A program made the translations under genes and the position numbers. This document shows, piece after piece, positions 34,947-44,441 of a DNA stretch of 64,000 bases (its first letter is position 1; each line of letters begins with the position of its first letter). The stretch is taken from positions 372,001-436,000 of the forward strand of contig NZ_JAFMPM010000006.1 of the NCBI RefSeq assembly GCF_017349355.1, given 5' to 3'. The DNA is from Thiothrix fructosivorans. Its GTDB lineage: Bacteria; Pseudomonadota; Gammaproteobacteria; Thiotrichales; Thiotrichaceae. The notes below the pieces were generated by a model that was not told where the DNA came from, did no database searches, and saw only the letters and a program-made list of their open reading frames with translations.

Positions 34947-35291
34947 TAGGAAACCCCAATCGGCGGGTGTCGTACCGTCGATCGGGATCTAGGAGTCTCA
35001 GGGTTTCTAAAACCCCGCCGGGAAAACTGGTCGTAGCAGAAGATTATTGTTGTCATCTCCAGTACCCGTTCGGTGAGTAGTGTCAGGACTGTATGCTACG
35101 TAAGACATGTGCAGGCTTTATCCCGATAATGTGGAGATACGTCGGAAATAGTTTGCAGATTGTGTGCAGAATAGAAAAATCAGGGGTTTCTGCAAATCGT
35201 GCTTGAATTTCCTCTTACTCCGTGCTGCAAGATGGATTACAATCGCCCCCTTATCCGCAGTTCCTGCGCTTATTCTTAGAGATTTGGACAA
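34947..35291. other. Intergenic region between divergent response regulator and EF-G genes
   Basis: This 345-base gap should hold promoters for both directions. It contains a GGGGTTTT/AAAACCCC-like inverted segment near 35010 and the string TTGCAGATTGTGTGCAGAATAG near 35155. I see no tRNA, no convincing -35/-10 pair and no open frame. Confidence 0.4.
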
Positions 35292-37388
35292 ATGACTGAC
35301 TTAACACTTTACCGGAATATCGGCATTTTCGCCCACGTTGACGCGGGCAAAACCACCACGACCGAACGTATCCTGAAACTCACCGGCAAAATTCATAAGC
35401 TGGGTGAAGTTCATGATGGCGCATCGACAATGGACTTCATGGCGCAGGAAGCTGAGCGCGGGATCACCATCCAGTCGGCAGCGACCACCTGTTTCTGGAA
35501 AGGTCACCGCTTCAACGTTATCGACACTCCAGGGCACGTTGACTTCACCATCGAAGTTTACCGTTCCTTGAAAGTTCTTGATGGCGGCGTGGGCGTATTC
35601 TGCGGTTCCGGCGGTGTTGAGCCACAATCAGAAACCAACTGGCGTTATGCGAATGACTCCGGCGTTGCCCGTGTTATTTATATCAATAAACTCGACCGTA
35701 TTGGTGCTGACTACTACCGCGTTGTCAAACAGGTAGAAGACGTACTCGGCGCACGCCCCATGCCAATGACATTACCGATCGGTCTGGAAGACAACTTCGT
35801 GGGTGTGGTTGACCTGTTAACCCGTAAAGCATGGGTATGGGACAGCTCCGGTGACCCGATGAAGTACACCATTGAAGACGTTCCGGCAGATATGGAAGCT
35901 CTGGTGGATGAATGGCGTGAAAAGCTAATCGAAATGGCGGTTGAGCAAGACGACGACCTGATGGAAATGTATCTCGGTGGTGAAGAACCCGCCTTGGAAG
36001 ACATCAAGCGTTGCATCCGCAAAGGCACGATCAATTTGGACTTCTTCCCAACATTTGCTGGCTCTTCCTTTAAAAACAAAGGCGTGCAGTTGGTGTTGGA
36101 CGGCGTGGTTGACTACCTGCCAAGCCCGATTGACGTAAAACCACAGCCTGAAGTTGACTTGGAAGGTAACCCGACTGGCGAATTCGCTATCGTTGATGCA
36201 AACCGCCCACTGCGTGCCTTGGCGTTCAAAATCATGGACGACAAATACGGTGCACTGACGTTTACGCGTATTTACTCCGGTACACTGAAAACCGGCGACA
36301 CCATCCTCAACACTTTCACCGGCAAAACCGAACGGGTTGGGCGTATGGTGGAAATGCACGCGGATGATGCGAACTCCATTGATTTCGCGCAAGCGGGTGA
36401 CATTATTGCACTGGTTGGTCTGAAAAACGTGCAGACTGGTCATACCCTGTGTGACCCGAAAAACCCTGCGACACTTGAACCGATGGTCTTCCCTGATCCG
36501 GTCATCTCCATCGCTATCTCACCGAAGAACAAAGCCGGTGCAGAAAAAATGGGTATCGCCCTCAACAAAATGGCGAAAGAAGACCCGTCTTTCCGCATTG
36601 AGACTGACCAAGAAACCAATGAAACCATCCTCAAAGGCATGGGCGAATTGCACTTGGACATCAAAGTCGACATTTTGCTGCGTACTCACGGCGTAGAAGT
36701 TAACGTGGGTAAACCACAGGTTGCTTACCGCGAATCTATCACCACTCGCGTTGAAGACAGCTATACCCACAAGAAGCAGTCGGGTGGTTCTGGTCAATAC
36801 GGTAAAATCGACTACACCATCGAACCGGGCGAACCGGGTACAGGTTATACCTTTGAATCTGTGGTCGTCGGTGGCTCTGTACCGCGCGAATTCTGGCCTG
36901 CGGTCGACAAGGGTTTCAAAGACAGCATGGGCAAAGGCCCACTCGCTGGCTACCCGGTCGTTGACGTGAAATTCACCTTGCGCGAAGGTGGTTTCCACGC
37001 GGTTGACTCCTCAGCCATTGCGTTTGAAATTGCGGCGAAAGGCGGCTTCCGTCAAACCATGCCTAAAGCGGGTCCGCAAATCCTTGAGCCAATCATGAAA
37101 GTTGACGTATTCGCACCGGATTCCCATGTGGGCGACGTGATCGGTGACTTGAACCGTCGTCGTGCAATGATCAAATCCCAAGATGCCGCGCCTATCGGTG
37201 CACGTATCAAGGCAGAAGCGCCACTGTCTGAAATGTTTGGTTACATCGGTACACTGCGTACCATGACTTCGGGTCGTGGTCAGTTCTCGATGGAATTCTC
37301 CCATTACGCGGCTTGCCCGAAATCGGTTTCCGATGCGGTCATCAAAGAAGCGCAAGAACGTAAGAAAGCGTTGGACGCTGAGAAGTAA
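35292..37388 (+). CDS. fusA: Elongation factor G, stand-alone second type
   Basis: The 698-residue GTPase has G1 [12 protein letters not shown], switch [14 protein letters not shown] (G4), and domains II-V up to the C-terminal [16 protein letters not shown]. It moves tRNAs and mRNA through the ribosome. It is not in a str operon and reads like the second EF-G group (EF-G2) found in many marine and sulfur gammaproteobacteria, marked by [22 protein letters not shown] canonical fusA probably lies elsewhere. It is a single gene ended by a strong terminator. Confidence 0.92.
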   Translation: MTDLTLYRNIGIFAHVDAGKTTTTERILKLTGKIHKLGEVHDGASTMDFMAQEAERGITIQSAATTCFWKGHRFNVIDTPGHVDFTIEVYRSLKVLDGGVGVFCGSGGVEPQSETNWRYANDSGVARVIYINKLDRIGADYYRVVKQVEDVLGARPMPMTLPIGLEDNFVGVVDLLTRKAWVWDSSGDPMKYTIEDVPADMEALVDEWREKLIEMAVEQDDDLMEMYLGGEEPALEDIKRCIRKGTINLDFFPTFAGSSFKNKGVQLVLDGVVDYLPSPIDVKPQPEVDLEGNPTGEFAIVDANRPLRALAFKIMDDKYGALTFTRIYSGTLKTGDTILNTFTGKTERVGRMVEMHADDANSIDFAQAGDIIALVGLKNVQTGHTLCDPKNPATLEPMVFPDPVISIAISPKNKAGAEKMGIALNKMAKEDPSFRIETDQETNETILKGMGELHLDIKVDILLRTHGVEVNVGKPQVAYRESITTRVEDSYTHKKQSGGSGQYGKIDYTIEPGEPGTGYTFESVVVGGSVPREFWPAVDKGFKDSMGKGPLAGYPVVDVKFTLREGGFHAVDSSAIAFEIAAKGGFRQTMPKAGPQILEPIMKVDVFAPDSHVGDVIGDLNRRRAMIKSQDAAPIGARIKAEAPLSEMFGYIGTLRTMTSGRGQFSMEFSHYAACPKSVSDAVIKEAQERKKALDAEK

Positions 37389-37390
37389 AA

Positions 37391-37430
37391 CCCCTCACCC
37401 CAACCCCTCTCCCTCAAGGGGCGAGGGGCT
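37391..37430 (+). repeat. CCCCTCACCCC...GGGGCGAGGGG interspersed-type palindrome
   Basis: CCCCTCACCCCAACCCCTCT and CAAGGGGCGAGGGGCT form an imperfect palindrome of a kind often seen between genes in gammaproteobacteria. It lies between the fusA stop and the terminator. Only one copy was seen in the window. Confidence 0.4.
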
Positions 37431-37436
37431 AAGAAA

Positions 37437-37469
37437 AAGCCTCGCTGGGTAGCTAGCGGGGCTTTTTTT
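37437..37469 (+). terminator. Intrinsic terminator of fusA
   Basis: AGCCTCGCT pairs with AGCGGGGCT (one G-T pair) around an 8-base loop and is followed by seven T. It is a textbook intrinsic terminator 50 bases after the stop. Confidence 0.85.
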
Positions 37470-37584
37470 CGTCTGGAAGAACTTAAATTGACTGTTTTAA
37501 TAATTAAATTAAAATATTTTATAGATAATTTTGATCTATCTAATTCGTGCTTCTGAACAAAAGCTATGCTTTTTGTAAGGGATT

Positions 37585-37612
37585 TGTAAGTTATTTTGCC
37601 CATAATACAATC
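37585..37612 (+). promoter_or_regulatory. Candidate promoter for the AraC-like regulator
   Basis: TTGTAA (37585-37590) and TACAAT (37607-37612) with a 16-base spacer lie in the AT-rich gap before the regulator gene. A small hairpin, GGCTGT/ACAGCC, follows near 37690 in the leader. Promoter strength is only inferred. Confidence 0.4.
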
Positions 37613-37736
37613 AAGAAGAATAACTATTAGGCTCGAAACGCGATTAGGTTTTTATTGATTAATTGGGTTTGGGTCACTTGCGAGGGAGGGCTGTTGAGGG
37701 ACAGCCTTAATAGAGTATTCGTTGAGGGCTTAACTT

Positions 37737-38573
37737 ATGTGTCCAGAAAGCATTGTGTGGGCTGATTTACGCTTTAACCGCACCACCCCTAGTAACCGTC
37801 GCCTGATCCCCAGTGGCTGGCGAGTCGAGAAAGTGGAAACCCCTAATTATGTCAGCAACGTGACGGAGCGTGAATCGCCTAGGTTGCTGGTGTTTGAATT
37901 CGACCGCCCTGACATCCCTTCCCTATCCAGTTTGAGCAGTATCCGACGGCGGTTTGCGGCTATTCCGGTGTTGATGCTGACCGAATACCATTCGGAGGCG
38001 CTGGCAATCTGGGCATTACGTAACCACGTAACGAACTACTTGGTGGTTCCCATCTCGCAACATGAGCTGGTGGGGAGTGTGGAAGAGGCCATGATAGCCT
38101 CTTGTTCACAAGGGGCGAACCCGATCCCTAATGAGTTGCGCTTCCGCACGGTTGCTTGCCACAAAACGGCAGCAGCGGTGAGTTATGTGGAATCACATTA
38201 TTACGAAGCAGTACGGGAAGAGGCAGTGGCAGAGGTTTGCAACATGTGCGTGAGTGCTTTCAGCCGGACTTTCAGGAAGGAGCAGGGGAAGACGTTCCGG
38301 GACTATTTGCTGGCTTACCGGATTGGTAAGGCGTGTGAGTTGTTGCGGGTGTCGGGGGTGAATGTGACGGATGTGGCGTTTACGGTGGGGTTTAATGATT
38401 TATCGTATTTTTCGAGGATGTTTAAGCGCTTGATGGGACAAACACCAACGGGCTTTCAAATATTATTAACTTTGCAAAAAAATACTGGCACTGAGCATAA
38501 TAATCCTAGCAGTTTTCAACCTATTTTCAGTAACATAAACGATAAGGAATGTAATTATGACTGCTGTGGGTAG
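37737..38573 (+). CDS. AraC-family regulator with receiver-like N-terminal domain
   Basis: The 278-residue protein has an N-terminal domain (~1-120) shaped like a response-regulator receiver (RLLVFEFDRPDI, IPVLMLTEYHSEALAIWALRNHVTNYLVVPIS), with the usual phospho-Asp site unclear, and a C-terminal AraC DNA-binding domain (AVAEVCNMCVSAFSRTFRKEQG, VTDVAFTVGFNDLSYFSRMFKRLMGQTPTGF). The last ~35 residues lie over a 21-bp direct-repeat pair and are probably not part of the fold. GAGGG precedes the ATG. Fragments of close homologues occur at 39835 and 43117, so this gene has been copied within the locus. Confidence 0.85.
   Translation: MCPESIVWADLRFNRTTPSNRRLIPSGWRVEKVETPNYVSNVTERESPRLLVFEFDRPDIPSLSSLSSIRRRFAAIPVLMLTEYHSEALAIWALRNHVTNYLVVPISQHELVGSVEEAMIASCSQGANPIPNELRFRTVACHKTAAAVSYVESHYYEAVREEAVAEVCNMCVSAFSRTFRKEQGKTFRDYLLAYRIGKACELLRVSGVNVTDVAFTVGFNDLSYFSRMFKRLMGQTPTGFQILLTLQKNTGTEHNNPSSFQPIFSNINDKECNYDCCG
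38472..38513 (+). repeat. 21-bp spaced TTGCA/GAGCA element pair (copy 1)
   Basis: TTGCAAAAAAATACTGGC starts at 38472 and GAGCATAATAATCCTAGC at 38493, exactly 21 bases apart. The pair sits at the 3' end of the AraC-like gene and 98 bases before the next small gene. The same arrangement recurs at 39892, 43278, 47773, 51196 and 51537. Spacing of two helical turns suits direct-repeat operators of AraC or SARP proteins. Confidence 0.55.
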
Positions 38574-38611
38574 CGATTATTCTGACAATAGAAAAGCAAA
38601 AGGAGATGGTT

Positions 38612-38809
38612 ATGTCTAAGTTTAATTATTGTATCACAATAAATGGTGAGAAAATTTGCATTGATATACCAGTTATTCATGAACCATGGTTGCTGTTAAA
38701 AAATCTACTGGAAGTAAGACCTACACCTGATCCGTGGATAATCCGTGACAAGGTTATACCCATCTCCTTATACACAAATCAATCCATTCCTAACTCACTA
38801 GCCATCTGA
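38612..38809 (+). pseudogene. Small protein gene truncated by an insertion sequence
   Basis: An AGGAG site precedes ATG 38612. About 50 codons (CITINGEKICIDIPVIHEPW, then ...RDKVIP) are native; from base 38761 the frame runs into the inverted repeat of an IS4-type element and ends by chance at 38809. The original gene length is unknown because the right flank of the element is a different gene fragment. The family is not recognised. Confidence 0.55.
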
Positions 38810-39834
38810 ATGCCATAAATGCAGTCCAGCACGCGTGAATAGCCTAACCAGATACTTTTAGCCCCCGGTTCGCCGTCGGATTTTCTGCCCAAAAAGCCAC
38901 CCAGTTCTGCCAGATTGCGGATCACTTGATGGAGGGTCGGTATGCCATCGGGTAGTGCTTTTTTGCCGAGCCGGAAGGAGACTTTCCATTCCAGCGGGTC
39001 AAACACCCGATTAGCCGGGAGTTCTGGGCAGGTACGCCCCAGCCGCATCAGAAACATAATCCGCCACGCCACCATGATGTAGAGCGCGAGGGCTTTTTCG
39101 ATGCGCTCTTTGGTCTCCAGTTGCAGTTTTTCGACGCGGCAGCCGACTTTCAGGACATCAAAAAACATCTCGATTTCCCAACGCGCTCGATACCAGTCGA
39201 TAAGTTCACAGGCAGCATCGGCTGTTTCCACACAACGGTTGGTGACTAAACGCCAAATAAGGGGAGATTTTCCGGCGGGTGGGTTGATTTCTTTGGCTTG
39301 AACCAAGGTCAATAGCATCGGATGCTGACTCTTGGGACGCAAGGTATAACGTAACACCTTGATTTCTTGTACCACTTTGCGGGGCTTTTCACCCTGCTTG
39401 CGTGGTTTGGTAAAGGTGATACGGGTCAACGCCTGTTGTTGCTCAATGGCATCCCACAGTTTGAGGTCATCTCCTAAGGCACGGTTATGTTGCGCCCGTA
39501 TCAGCAGGTCAGCCGGGTAATTCAAGGCTTGCGCCCGTTGGAGCAAGTTGACGAATTCGGTACTCTGTCGCTTCAAAGTGGGATGCCATCAAAGCCTCAT
39601 GGCTCACCGCTTCATTCCAGAAGAAACGGTACGTCGCCAAGGTGCTTGACCAACTTTGGCAAGCCCTAGGGATGCTGGACTGGGGGGCTTTCAGCATAGC
39701 GTTGAGAATATGGACAGCGCGTGTTTCGAGACGCTTGTCTCCCAAATCAAGATCGGTGAGTTCGCTAGATGACCCGTTCATGGGCGAAAATTGCTTATCT
39801 TACATCAGCTTGGGGACTTGTGTATAAGGAGATG
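38761..39834. mobile_element. IS4-family (IS50/Tn5-like) insertion sequence, internally deleted
   Basis: The element is bounded by inverted repeats CATCTCCTTATACACAA (38761) and TTGTGTATAAGGAGATG (ending 39834), which match over 17 bases. It is only 1074 bp and contains one defective transposase gene. No target-site duplication is visible, and the left and right flanks belong to different genes (a small unknown gene and an AraC regulator tail). This points to deletion or recombination between two copies after insertion. Confidence 0.85.
38779..39781 (-). pseudogene. Defective Tn5/IS50-like transposase
   Basis: Two frames: 39781-39509 encodes the N-terminal DNA-binding domain (LTDLDLGDKRLETRA, ATYRFFWNEAVSHEALM), and 39576-38779 encodes the part from just after the second catalytic Asp (STEFVNLLQRAQALNYPADLLIRAQHNRAL) through WRLVTNR and YRARWEIEMFFDVLKVGCRVEKLQL, with the YREK glutamate, to the end. 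The stretch carrying both catalytic aspartates is missing and the frames do not match, so it cannot be active. Confidence 0.82.
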
Positions 39835-39929
39835 CATTCAAGCGGGTCGTGGGGCAGACGCCTACAGCTTTTCAGCAGGGTGGTGAAATACTTGCAAAAA
39901 ACTACCAGTCATTTGCAACAAAATCCTAA
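39835..39929 (+). pseudogene. 3' remnant of a second AraC-like regulator gene
   Basis: Immediately right of the IS, the frame reads FKRVVGQTPTAFQQGGEILA... to a TAA at 39927. This matches the FKRLMGQTPTGFQ end of the AraC-like regulator at 37737-38573. Only the last ~30 codons survive. The tail overlaps a 21-bp element pair, as in the intact copy. Confidence 0.7.
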
Positions 39930-39933
39930 TAGT
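39892..39933 (+). repeat. 21-bp spaced TTGCA element pair (copy 2)
   Basis: TTGCAAAAAACTACCAGTCA (39892) and TTGCAACAAAATCCTAATAG (39913) start exactly 21 bases apart. The pair overlaps the 3' end of the AraC remnant and lies about 350 bases before the propeller-caspase gene. Confidence 0.6.
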
Positions 39934-40281
39934 CAATAGTATTGATCACCTATCCTGACGGCTAGGTTATTGCGTAGAGAGGGAATAATATGAAGATTAT
40001 TACTGCCACCACCGCAAATAATAAGTACTTGAGTGATTTTAGATATAGCATCAGCAATTGAGTTATCGGTTTCGATATTTTCTGTAGCCCTGTACGTGTT
40101 TGATTTGTTGTTGTGGGTGCAAACTTTGAAGAATGATAAATCAATGAGTTACAAGCAGCCAGAATTTTTTGTCGTGTACAGAGTCATTTAACTATCAACG
40201 ATTTGCGAATTTATTTCTTAAGAGACGTCAGGGGCACGGAGGTAAACCTTCTTCCTTGATCTAAACACCGAGGAGATATTT
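39934..40281 (+). promoter_or_regulatory. Long leader of the propeller-caspase gene
   Basis: This 348-base AT-rich stretch has no gene. It contains an inverted segment AATAATATGAAGATTATT near 39987 and ends with a GAGGAG ribosome binding site. A minus-strand frame at 39962-40144 is short and unsupported. The element pair at 39892 and this leader probably control the gene at 40282. Confidence 0.4.
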
Positions 40282-42987
40282 ATGAAAAATGATTTTAACA
40301 GTGACGGCAAAGCCGACATATTAGTCACTAGTCCATGGGGTTTAGGACTCCTAAGTCTATCGCAAAACAACATCTCTCTACACACCATGTCGCCTAATGG
40401 CACACGATTTGGTAGTTGGCTATTGAATACAAAAGATAATAATACCGAACTAAAAGCTGATTTTGATGGTGATGGCAGAGCCGAATTATTGATGTCCAGC
40501 CCGTGGGGGATCGGCATACTAAAACTTATCAACGGTAAATTCAGTTCTATCGCCATGGCACAAAATGGCACTCGGCACGGCGGGTGGATAATTAATACCG
40601 CCGACAACCAGTTTTTGCACGCCGCTGATTTTGACCGCGATGGTAAAGAAGAAATATTAATGACTAGCCCGTGGGGTATTGGCATTTTGAAATATGCCAA
40701 TAACGGCATCACCTCTCTCATGCTCGCAGCGAATGATACCCGATTTGGCGGATGGTTATTGAACACCCGAGACAACTTCTTTACTCTCGTTGGCGATTTT
40801 GACGGTGACAAGCAAACGGAAATTGTGGTGACTTCGCTCTGGGGTTTAGGCATACTCAAATTCAATGGCACAACCCTTACTTCCATTGTTATGGCATCTA
40901 ATGGCACAGATTTCGGTAGTTGGGTGCTGGATACTTCTGCTGACAAATTCGAAGTCGTAGGAGATTTCGATGGCGATGGCAGAGATGAAATACTAGTCAG
41001 CAACTCTAGCAAAATAGGCATAATCAAACTACAAGGCAATCACTTGACTAGTATTTGCGCAGCCAACAATGGCAATCACTTGGGTAGCTGGGTACTAGAC
41101 AGCAAAACCAACAAAATGAACACAGTTGGGGATTTCGATGGCGACGGAAAAACTGAAATCTTAATCACGAGCGACTGGGGTTTGGGCGTACTAAAACTCA
41201 ATGATAAAACACTACACTCGAGTGTCGCTGTCCCCAACGGTACTCGTTTTGGCGGTTGGCTATTGAATACCCGAGATAATCGACTCAACTACGCTGCCGA
41301 TTTTGATGCCGATGGCCAAGTCGAAATCCAAATTACCTCACCATGGGGTATGGGGGTATTGAAACAATCAGGTAATACTTTCAACGCAGTTACAATGTCA
41401 CCTAACGACACCCGTTTTGGCGGTTGGTTACTGAACACTGCCGATAATGACTTGGAAGCAGGTCTTGGACAATCTTATGGGCTGATCATTTATAACTCGC
41501 AGTGGCAAGGTTCAGTCGATAGCACTACGGCCTTTTTGAGAAGCAGAGGCTACACTGTGTTTGTTACCCCTAACGCTGCTACAGGAATTGGGATATTGAA
41601 GAACTTAGCTCTTTACCTTAAAGCAAGCGACAAACTTTTTGTATATTTAGCAGGGCATGGGGGAAGTAGTAGATCTTTAGGTGATACAACTAAAAGTGTA
41701 TCGTTGACACATATACTTCAATTTGAAGACGGTGCTATTGTAGGCTACGACCAATTTGCCCCTTCATTTCAATTGATAGGCAATAAAGGTGTTGATTTGT
41801 CGGTATTTGACGGAAGTTGCGATGGCGGTGAGGCTGTGCTAAATGCCCTTGGAGAACGTTATTTAGCAATGTCAACCACAACTGTATATGCGCCAGGACT
41901 TACTAATACTCCCAATCCATCAGAGATAATGCAGATTTTCGGGAAGCCAAGTATGTTTGGGTTATGGTGGTCTCCGTACTATGCAGCCAGTCTGTTGACT
42001 TCTAAAACACCACATCGCTTTTATCAAAAAATCTACCGAAATGACAATACCGAAATAAACACACTATCGCTGTTTTACAAACCAGCTATCACGTTCTATA
42101 TAGCATTAGGTAGCGGATGGGATCTGATGGTAAGGCATTGTTATTTGTATCGCTACATTTACCCTACAGATTTTAGTAAGTTAACGCAAGCGGAAAAAGA
42201 CAAAACAACAGTATCTACAGCAGATTTTTTGGCTTCTATGAAGGCAGACTTCAATGCTTTTGCGCCCTCAATTGCAAGTTTGAAAAATATACTCAACAAT
42301 ACAACTTTTGTAAATCGAGCTGCCGATGTCTATACACGGTCATTCCCCAAACCTTGGCAAACTATCTTTGGGGACATGAATTGGGATGTCGTGGCTGAGC
42401 CAATTAGGCATTCTAGTATGAACAATGAGCTAGTTCCCGGTTCTTATACAGATACAGCAGGTTTCGTGCGCATGATCAACGAAATCTCAAATCTGATTGT
42501 TTTATTAGAGCACTGTTATATTAGGTCAGAGAGTCTGATCAATCAAATTGATGCTGAAGTTATGCGGAGAAACATATACAAAGGCATATTCAAAGCACAA
42601 CTACTGCCAGTTAAAAAAATTACGGACTACCTAAAATTTAATGTCCATGAGCAGGAAATGACTATCCATACCCACCACATCTTAAATAGCCTGAAAATAG
42701 ACAGAACAGTGTTCTACAAAACACTCGGAGAATCCCCTAAGGAATTACAAAAGAAAAAAGCATTCAATCACTTAATAGATGCCAATTTAGATATTATTAA
42801 ACAACGAGTTGCAGAAAATTTCTTTGCTATCGCCTCTTTAGATAACTTAATCACTAATTTAAAAAGCATTTCAGTTGAAAGTGCAGTGTACTTAGACAAG
42901 CTTTTCTACTTGCTCATTATAGTCGAAGAGGCTATCTCACATGTACAGGCGAAAAACGTAGAATCGGGAGATTTGATTAGGTTTTAG
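40282..42987 (+). CDS. FG-GAP/VCBS-like seven-bladed propeller fused to a caspase-like (clan CD) peptidase domain
   Basis: The 901-residue protein has no signal peptide. Residues ~4-395 form seven ~56-residue repeats, each with a Ca-binding DFDGDGKxEI loop followed by TSPWGxGxLK and NGTRFGGWLLNT, as in integrin-type propellers. Residues ~398-620 resemble a caspase/gingipain-like domain: LIIYNSQWQGSVDST, LFVYLAGHGGSS (catalytic H459) and LSVFDGSCDGGEAV (catalytic C513). The last ~280 residues are helical and unrecognised. Repeat 5 lacks the WG motif. GAGGAG precedes the ATG. Base composition is more AT-rich than housekeeping neighbours. A role in regulated proteolysis or cell death is inferred. 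Confidence 0.82.
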   Translation: MKNDFNSDGKADILVTSPWGLGLLSLSQNNISLHTMSPNGTRFGSWLLNTKDNNTELKADFDGDGRAELLMSSPWGIGILKLINGKFSSIAMAQNGTRHGGWIINTADNQFLHAADFDRDGKEEILMTSPWGIGILKYANNGITSLMLAANDTRFGGWLLNTRDNFFTLVGDFDGDKQTEIVVTSLWGLGILKFNGTTLTSIVMASNGTDFGSWVLDTSADKFEVVGDFDGDGRDEILVSNSSKIGIIKLQGNHLTSICAANNGNHLGSWVLDSKTNKMNTVGDFDGDGKTEILITSDWGLGVLKLNDKTLHSSVAVPNGTRFGGWLLNTRDNRLNYAADFDADGQVEIQITSPWGMGVLKQSGNTFNAVTMSPNDTRFGGWLLNTADNDLEAGLGQSYGLIIYNSQWQGSVDSTTAFLRSRGYTVFVTPNAATGIGILKNLALYLKASDKLFVYLAGHGGSSRSLGDTTKSVSLTHILQFEDGAIVGYDQFAPSFQLIGNKGVDLSVFDGSCDGGEAVLNALGERYLAMSTTTVYAPGLTNTPNPSEIMQIFGKPSMFGLWWSPYYAASLLTSKTPHRFYQKIYRNDNTEINTLSLFYKPAITFYIALGSGWDLMVRHCYLYRYIYPTDFSKLTQAEKDKTTVSTADFLASMKADFNAFAPSIASLKNILNNTTFVNRAADVYTRSFPKPWQTIFGDMNWDVVAEPIRHSSMNNELVPGSYTDTAGFVRMINEISNLIVLLEHCYIRSESLINQIDAEVMRRNIYKGIFKAQLLPVKKITDYLKFNVHEQEMTIHTHHILNSLKIDRTVFYKTLGESPKELQKKKAFNHLIDANLDIIKQRVAENFFAIASLDNLITNLKSISVESAVYLDKLFYLLIIVEEAISHVQAKNVESGDLIRF

Positions 42988-43009
42988 GCATCTTTTATTT
43001 CGCGTAAAC

Positions 43010-43105
43010 CTTTGTCTAACCCGCCCTTTCCAGCACATCCGCGCCACGAAGTAACTTTGTATTTTTGGGGTTCGTGGGGGGGGGCGGGACGCTGAACTTA
43101 GTCAA
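43010..43105. other. GC-rich nested inverted repeat after the propeller-caspase gene
   Basis: CCCGCCC (about 43020) pairs with GGGCGGG (about 43083), and inside it CACGAA pairs with TTCGTG. The structure is followed by the start of an AraC remnant. It may be a terminator or a scar of recombination. Confidence 0.35.
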
Positions 43106-43116
43106 GATATAACGGT

Positions 43117-43276
43117 GTTCAGTTTGGACAGCCTCCGGTCTTTGCTGCGCCTGTTGGGTTTCGTCTGGAAACGTTGCAGCCGTTCTTGCAGCGACAGGTA
43201 CGGGAGGAAACGGTGGCAGAGGTTTGCAACATGGGCATCAGTGCTTTCAGCCTGACTTTCAGGAAAGAGCAACGAT
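43117..43276 (+). pseudogene. Internal fragment of a third AraC-like regulator gene
   Basis: The frame reads ETLQPFLQRQVREETVAEVCNMGISAFSLTFRKEQ, close to AVREEAVAEVCNMCVSAFSRTFRKEQ of the intact regulator, and DNA identity over bases 43199-43271 is high. After the KEQ codons the homology stops and a 21-bp element pair begins. No start codon or complete HTH remains. Confidence 0.75.
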
Positions 43277-43277
43277 T

Positions 43278-43319
43278 GAGCAAAAAACTTCAAGTCATTT
43301 GCAAAAAACTACAAGCCCT
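43278..43319 (+). repeat. 21-bp spaced GAGCA/TTGCA element pair (copy 3)
   Basis: GAGCAAAAAACTTCAAGTCA (43278) and TTGCAAAAAACTACAAGC (43299) start 21 bases apart and are near-identical to each other. The pair lies directly behind an AraC fragment and 73 bases before the next gene, a good operator distance. Confidence 0.6.
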
Positions 43320-43391
43320 AATTTCCCCCAAAAACTATTCTAACCATGTCAAGCGACATGAGTGTATGTAAATCAATATGAGGAAATTATC

Positions 43392-43946
43392 ATGGCTATT
43401 AACCTACAAGATATTCGGAGTGCTGTTATTAACTATATTGACACAAAAGTTACTGTATCAATTTCACCACTTAACCCGGCAGCAGGATTAACAGTTGGCC
43501 CAGACGAGCAGTTTGGCTTTACGTTGAAAGCCAAAAATGCAGATATTCCACTGAAAAATGTTATCTGGCATGTATGGGTAGAAAATTCATCTGTAGGGAA
43601 ACTGATTGTCCCAGCATCGCCCAAAGCACATTCCAGCCTATATCCAAGTGAAGCCAACAAATTAACACCAGGAACTTCAGTTGCAGGGATGTATTTATTC
43701 CCCCCCTCAACAATTTTTTTCCCATTCCCGGTTGTAGATGCAATGCCTATTATTCCTGATCCTGCTGGTTACCTCGGTGTTGACGATACTGATAGTATCA
43801 GTTTACAAGGCAAGGCTGGTTCAACCGCTACGGGCGGCATTACCAATATTAGGTTCAATATTTATGCCGAATGTGACATGGATTGGCTGTTTCCAAAGTC
43901 ACAAGACAGCGCCACCGCCATCAGGGCGTTGACGGTTGTTGGCTAG
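43392..43946 (+). CDS. Unknown beta-rich protein
   Basis: The 184-residue product has no signal peptide. From residue ~20 it reads like a beta-sandwich: PDEQFGFTLKAKNADIPLKNVIWHVWVEN, SISLQGKAGSTATGGITNIRFNIYAECDMDW. A parallel with the protein at 51678-52208 is visible in overall plan (a short N-terminal helix followed by a beta domain with IWHVWV or IWLFAHVWV), which suggests a shared family. ATG 43392 follows AGGAAA; the frame opens at 43362. It is the first gene behind element pair copy 3. Function unknown. Confidence 0.62.
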   Translation: MAINLQDIRSAVINYIDTKVTVSISPLNPAAGLTVGPDEQFGFTLKAKNADIPLKNVIWHVWVENSSVGKLIVPASPKAHSSLYPSEANKLTPGTSVAGMYLFPPSTIFFPFPVVDAMPIIPDPAGYLGVDDTDSISLQGKAGSTATGGITNIRFNIYAECDMDWLFPKSQDSATAIRALTVVG

Positions 43947-44095
43947 CAAACGAGAGAGCGATAACATTTGCAAAGCTATTGGTTGTTTAGCTTTATTATA
44001 CAAAGGAGTGATAAGTCATGCCTTCAGACACTATTATAATTTCATCCTCACCATCCGTTACTAAACATGAATGATAAAGCACAGGAGAATTTGAA

Positions 44096-44368
44096 ATGAG
44101 CACAAAACCAACCACTCATAAATTTGAATATGTACTTTCAGGTATTGAATTGACTGACAAACAGCACGCAACTATTGCGGCTGCCATCGCAAAAGCAGTG
44201 ACAGAAACAGTCATTGCAACCCCTGAAAGCAGGATTAGCAAATTAATTGGCTCGTTAAAGATGGACAGACCTAATGGCGGAATGCTCGCTTTAATTAAAG
44301 ATCAAGCATCCCTTGTGGATGCTTTCAAAAAAGAAGAGGAAATACGGCGAACACTGCCTGCTATGTAA
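44096..44368 (+). CDS. Small unknown protein
   Basis: The 90-residue product begins KFEYVLSGIELTDKQHATIAAAIAKAV, a beta strand followed by an amphipathic helix, and has no Cys. CAGGAG precedes ATG 44096. The beginning resembles short leader-like proteins that accompany secreted or modified partners, but I cannot name the family. It lies between the beta-rich protein and a Cys-rich protein, and the three may form one operon. Confidence 0.58.
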   Translation: MSTKPTTHKFEYVLSGIELTDKQHATIAAAIAKAVTETVIATPESRISKLIGSLKMDRPNGGMLALIKDQASLVDAFKKEEEIRRTLPAM

Positions 44369-44441
44369 TCATCAGCCGCTGGGGTTGTTCTTGATCGACA
44401 GCCCCACTGTGCCATATCGCTCTGTATTGAGGATCACGTTA

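Noticed and set aside
34980-35100. Possible tRNA-like fold before the EF-G gene
   Set aside because: GC-rich inverted pieces occur, but no T-loop, acceptor stem or CCA end could be fitted.
43949-43980. A seventh TTGCA pair before the gene at 44096
   Set aside because: One TTTGCAAAG is present, but no partner lies 21 bases away.
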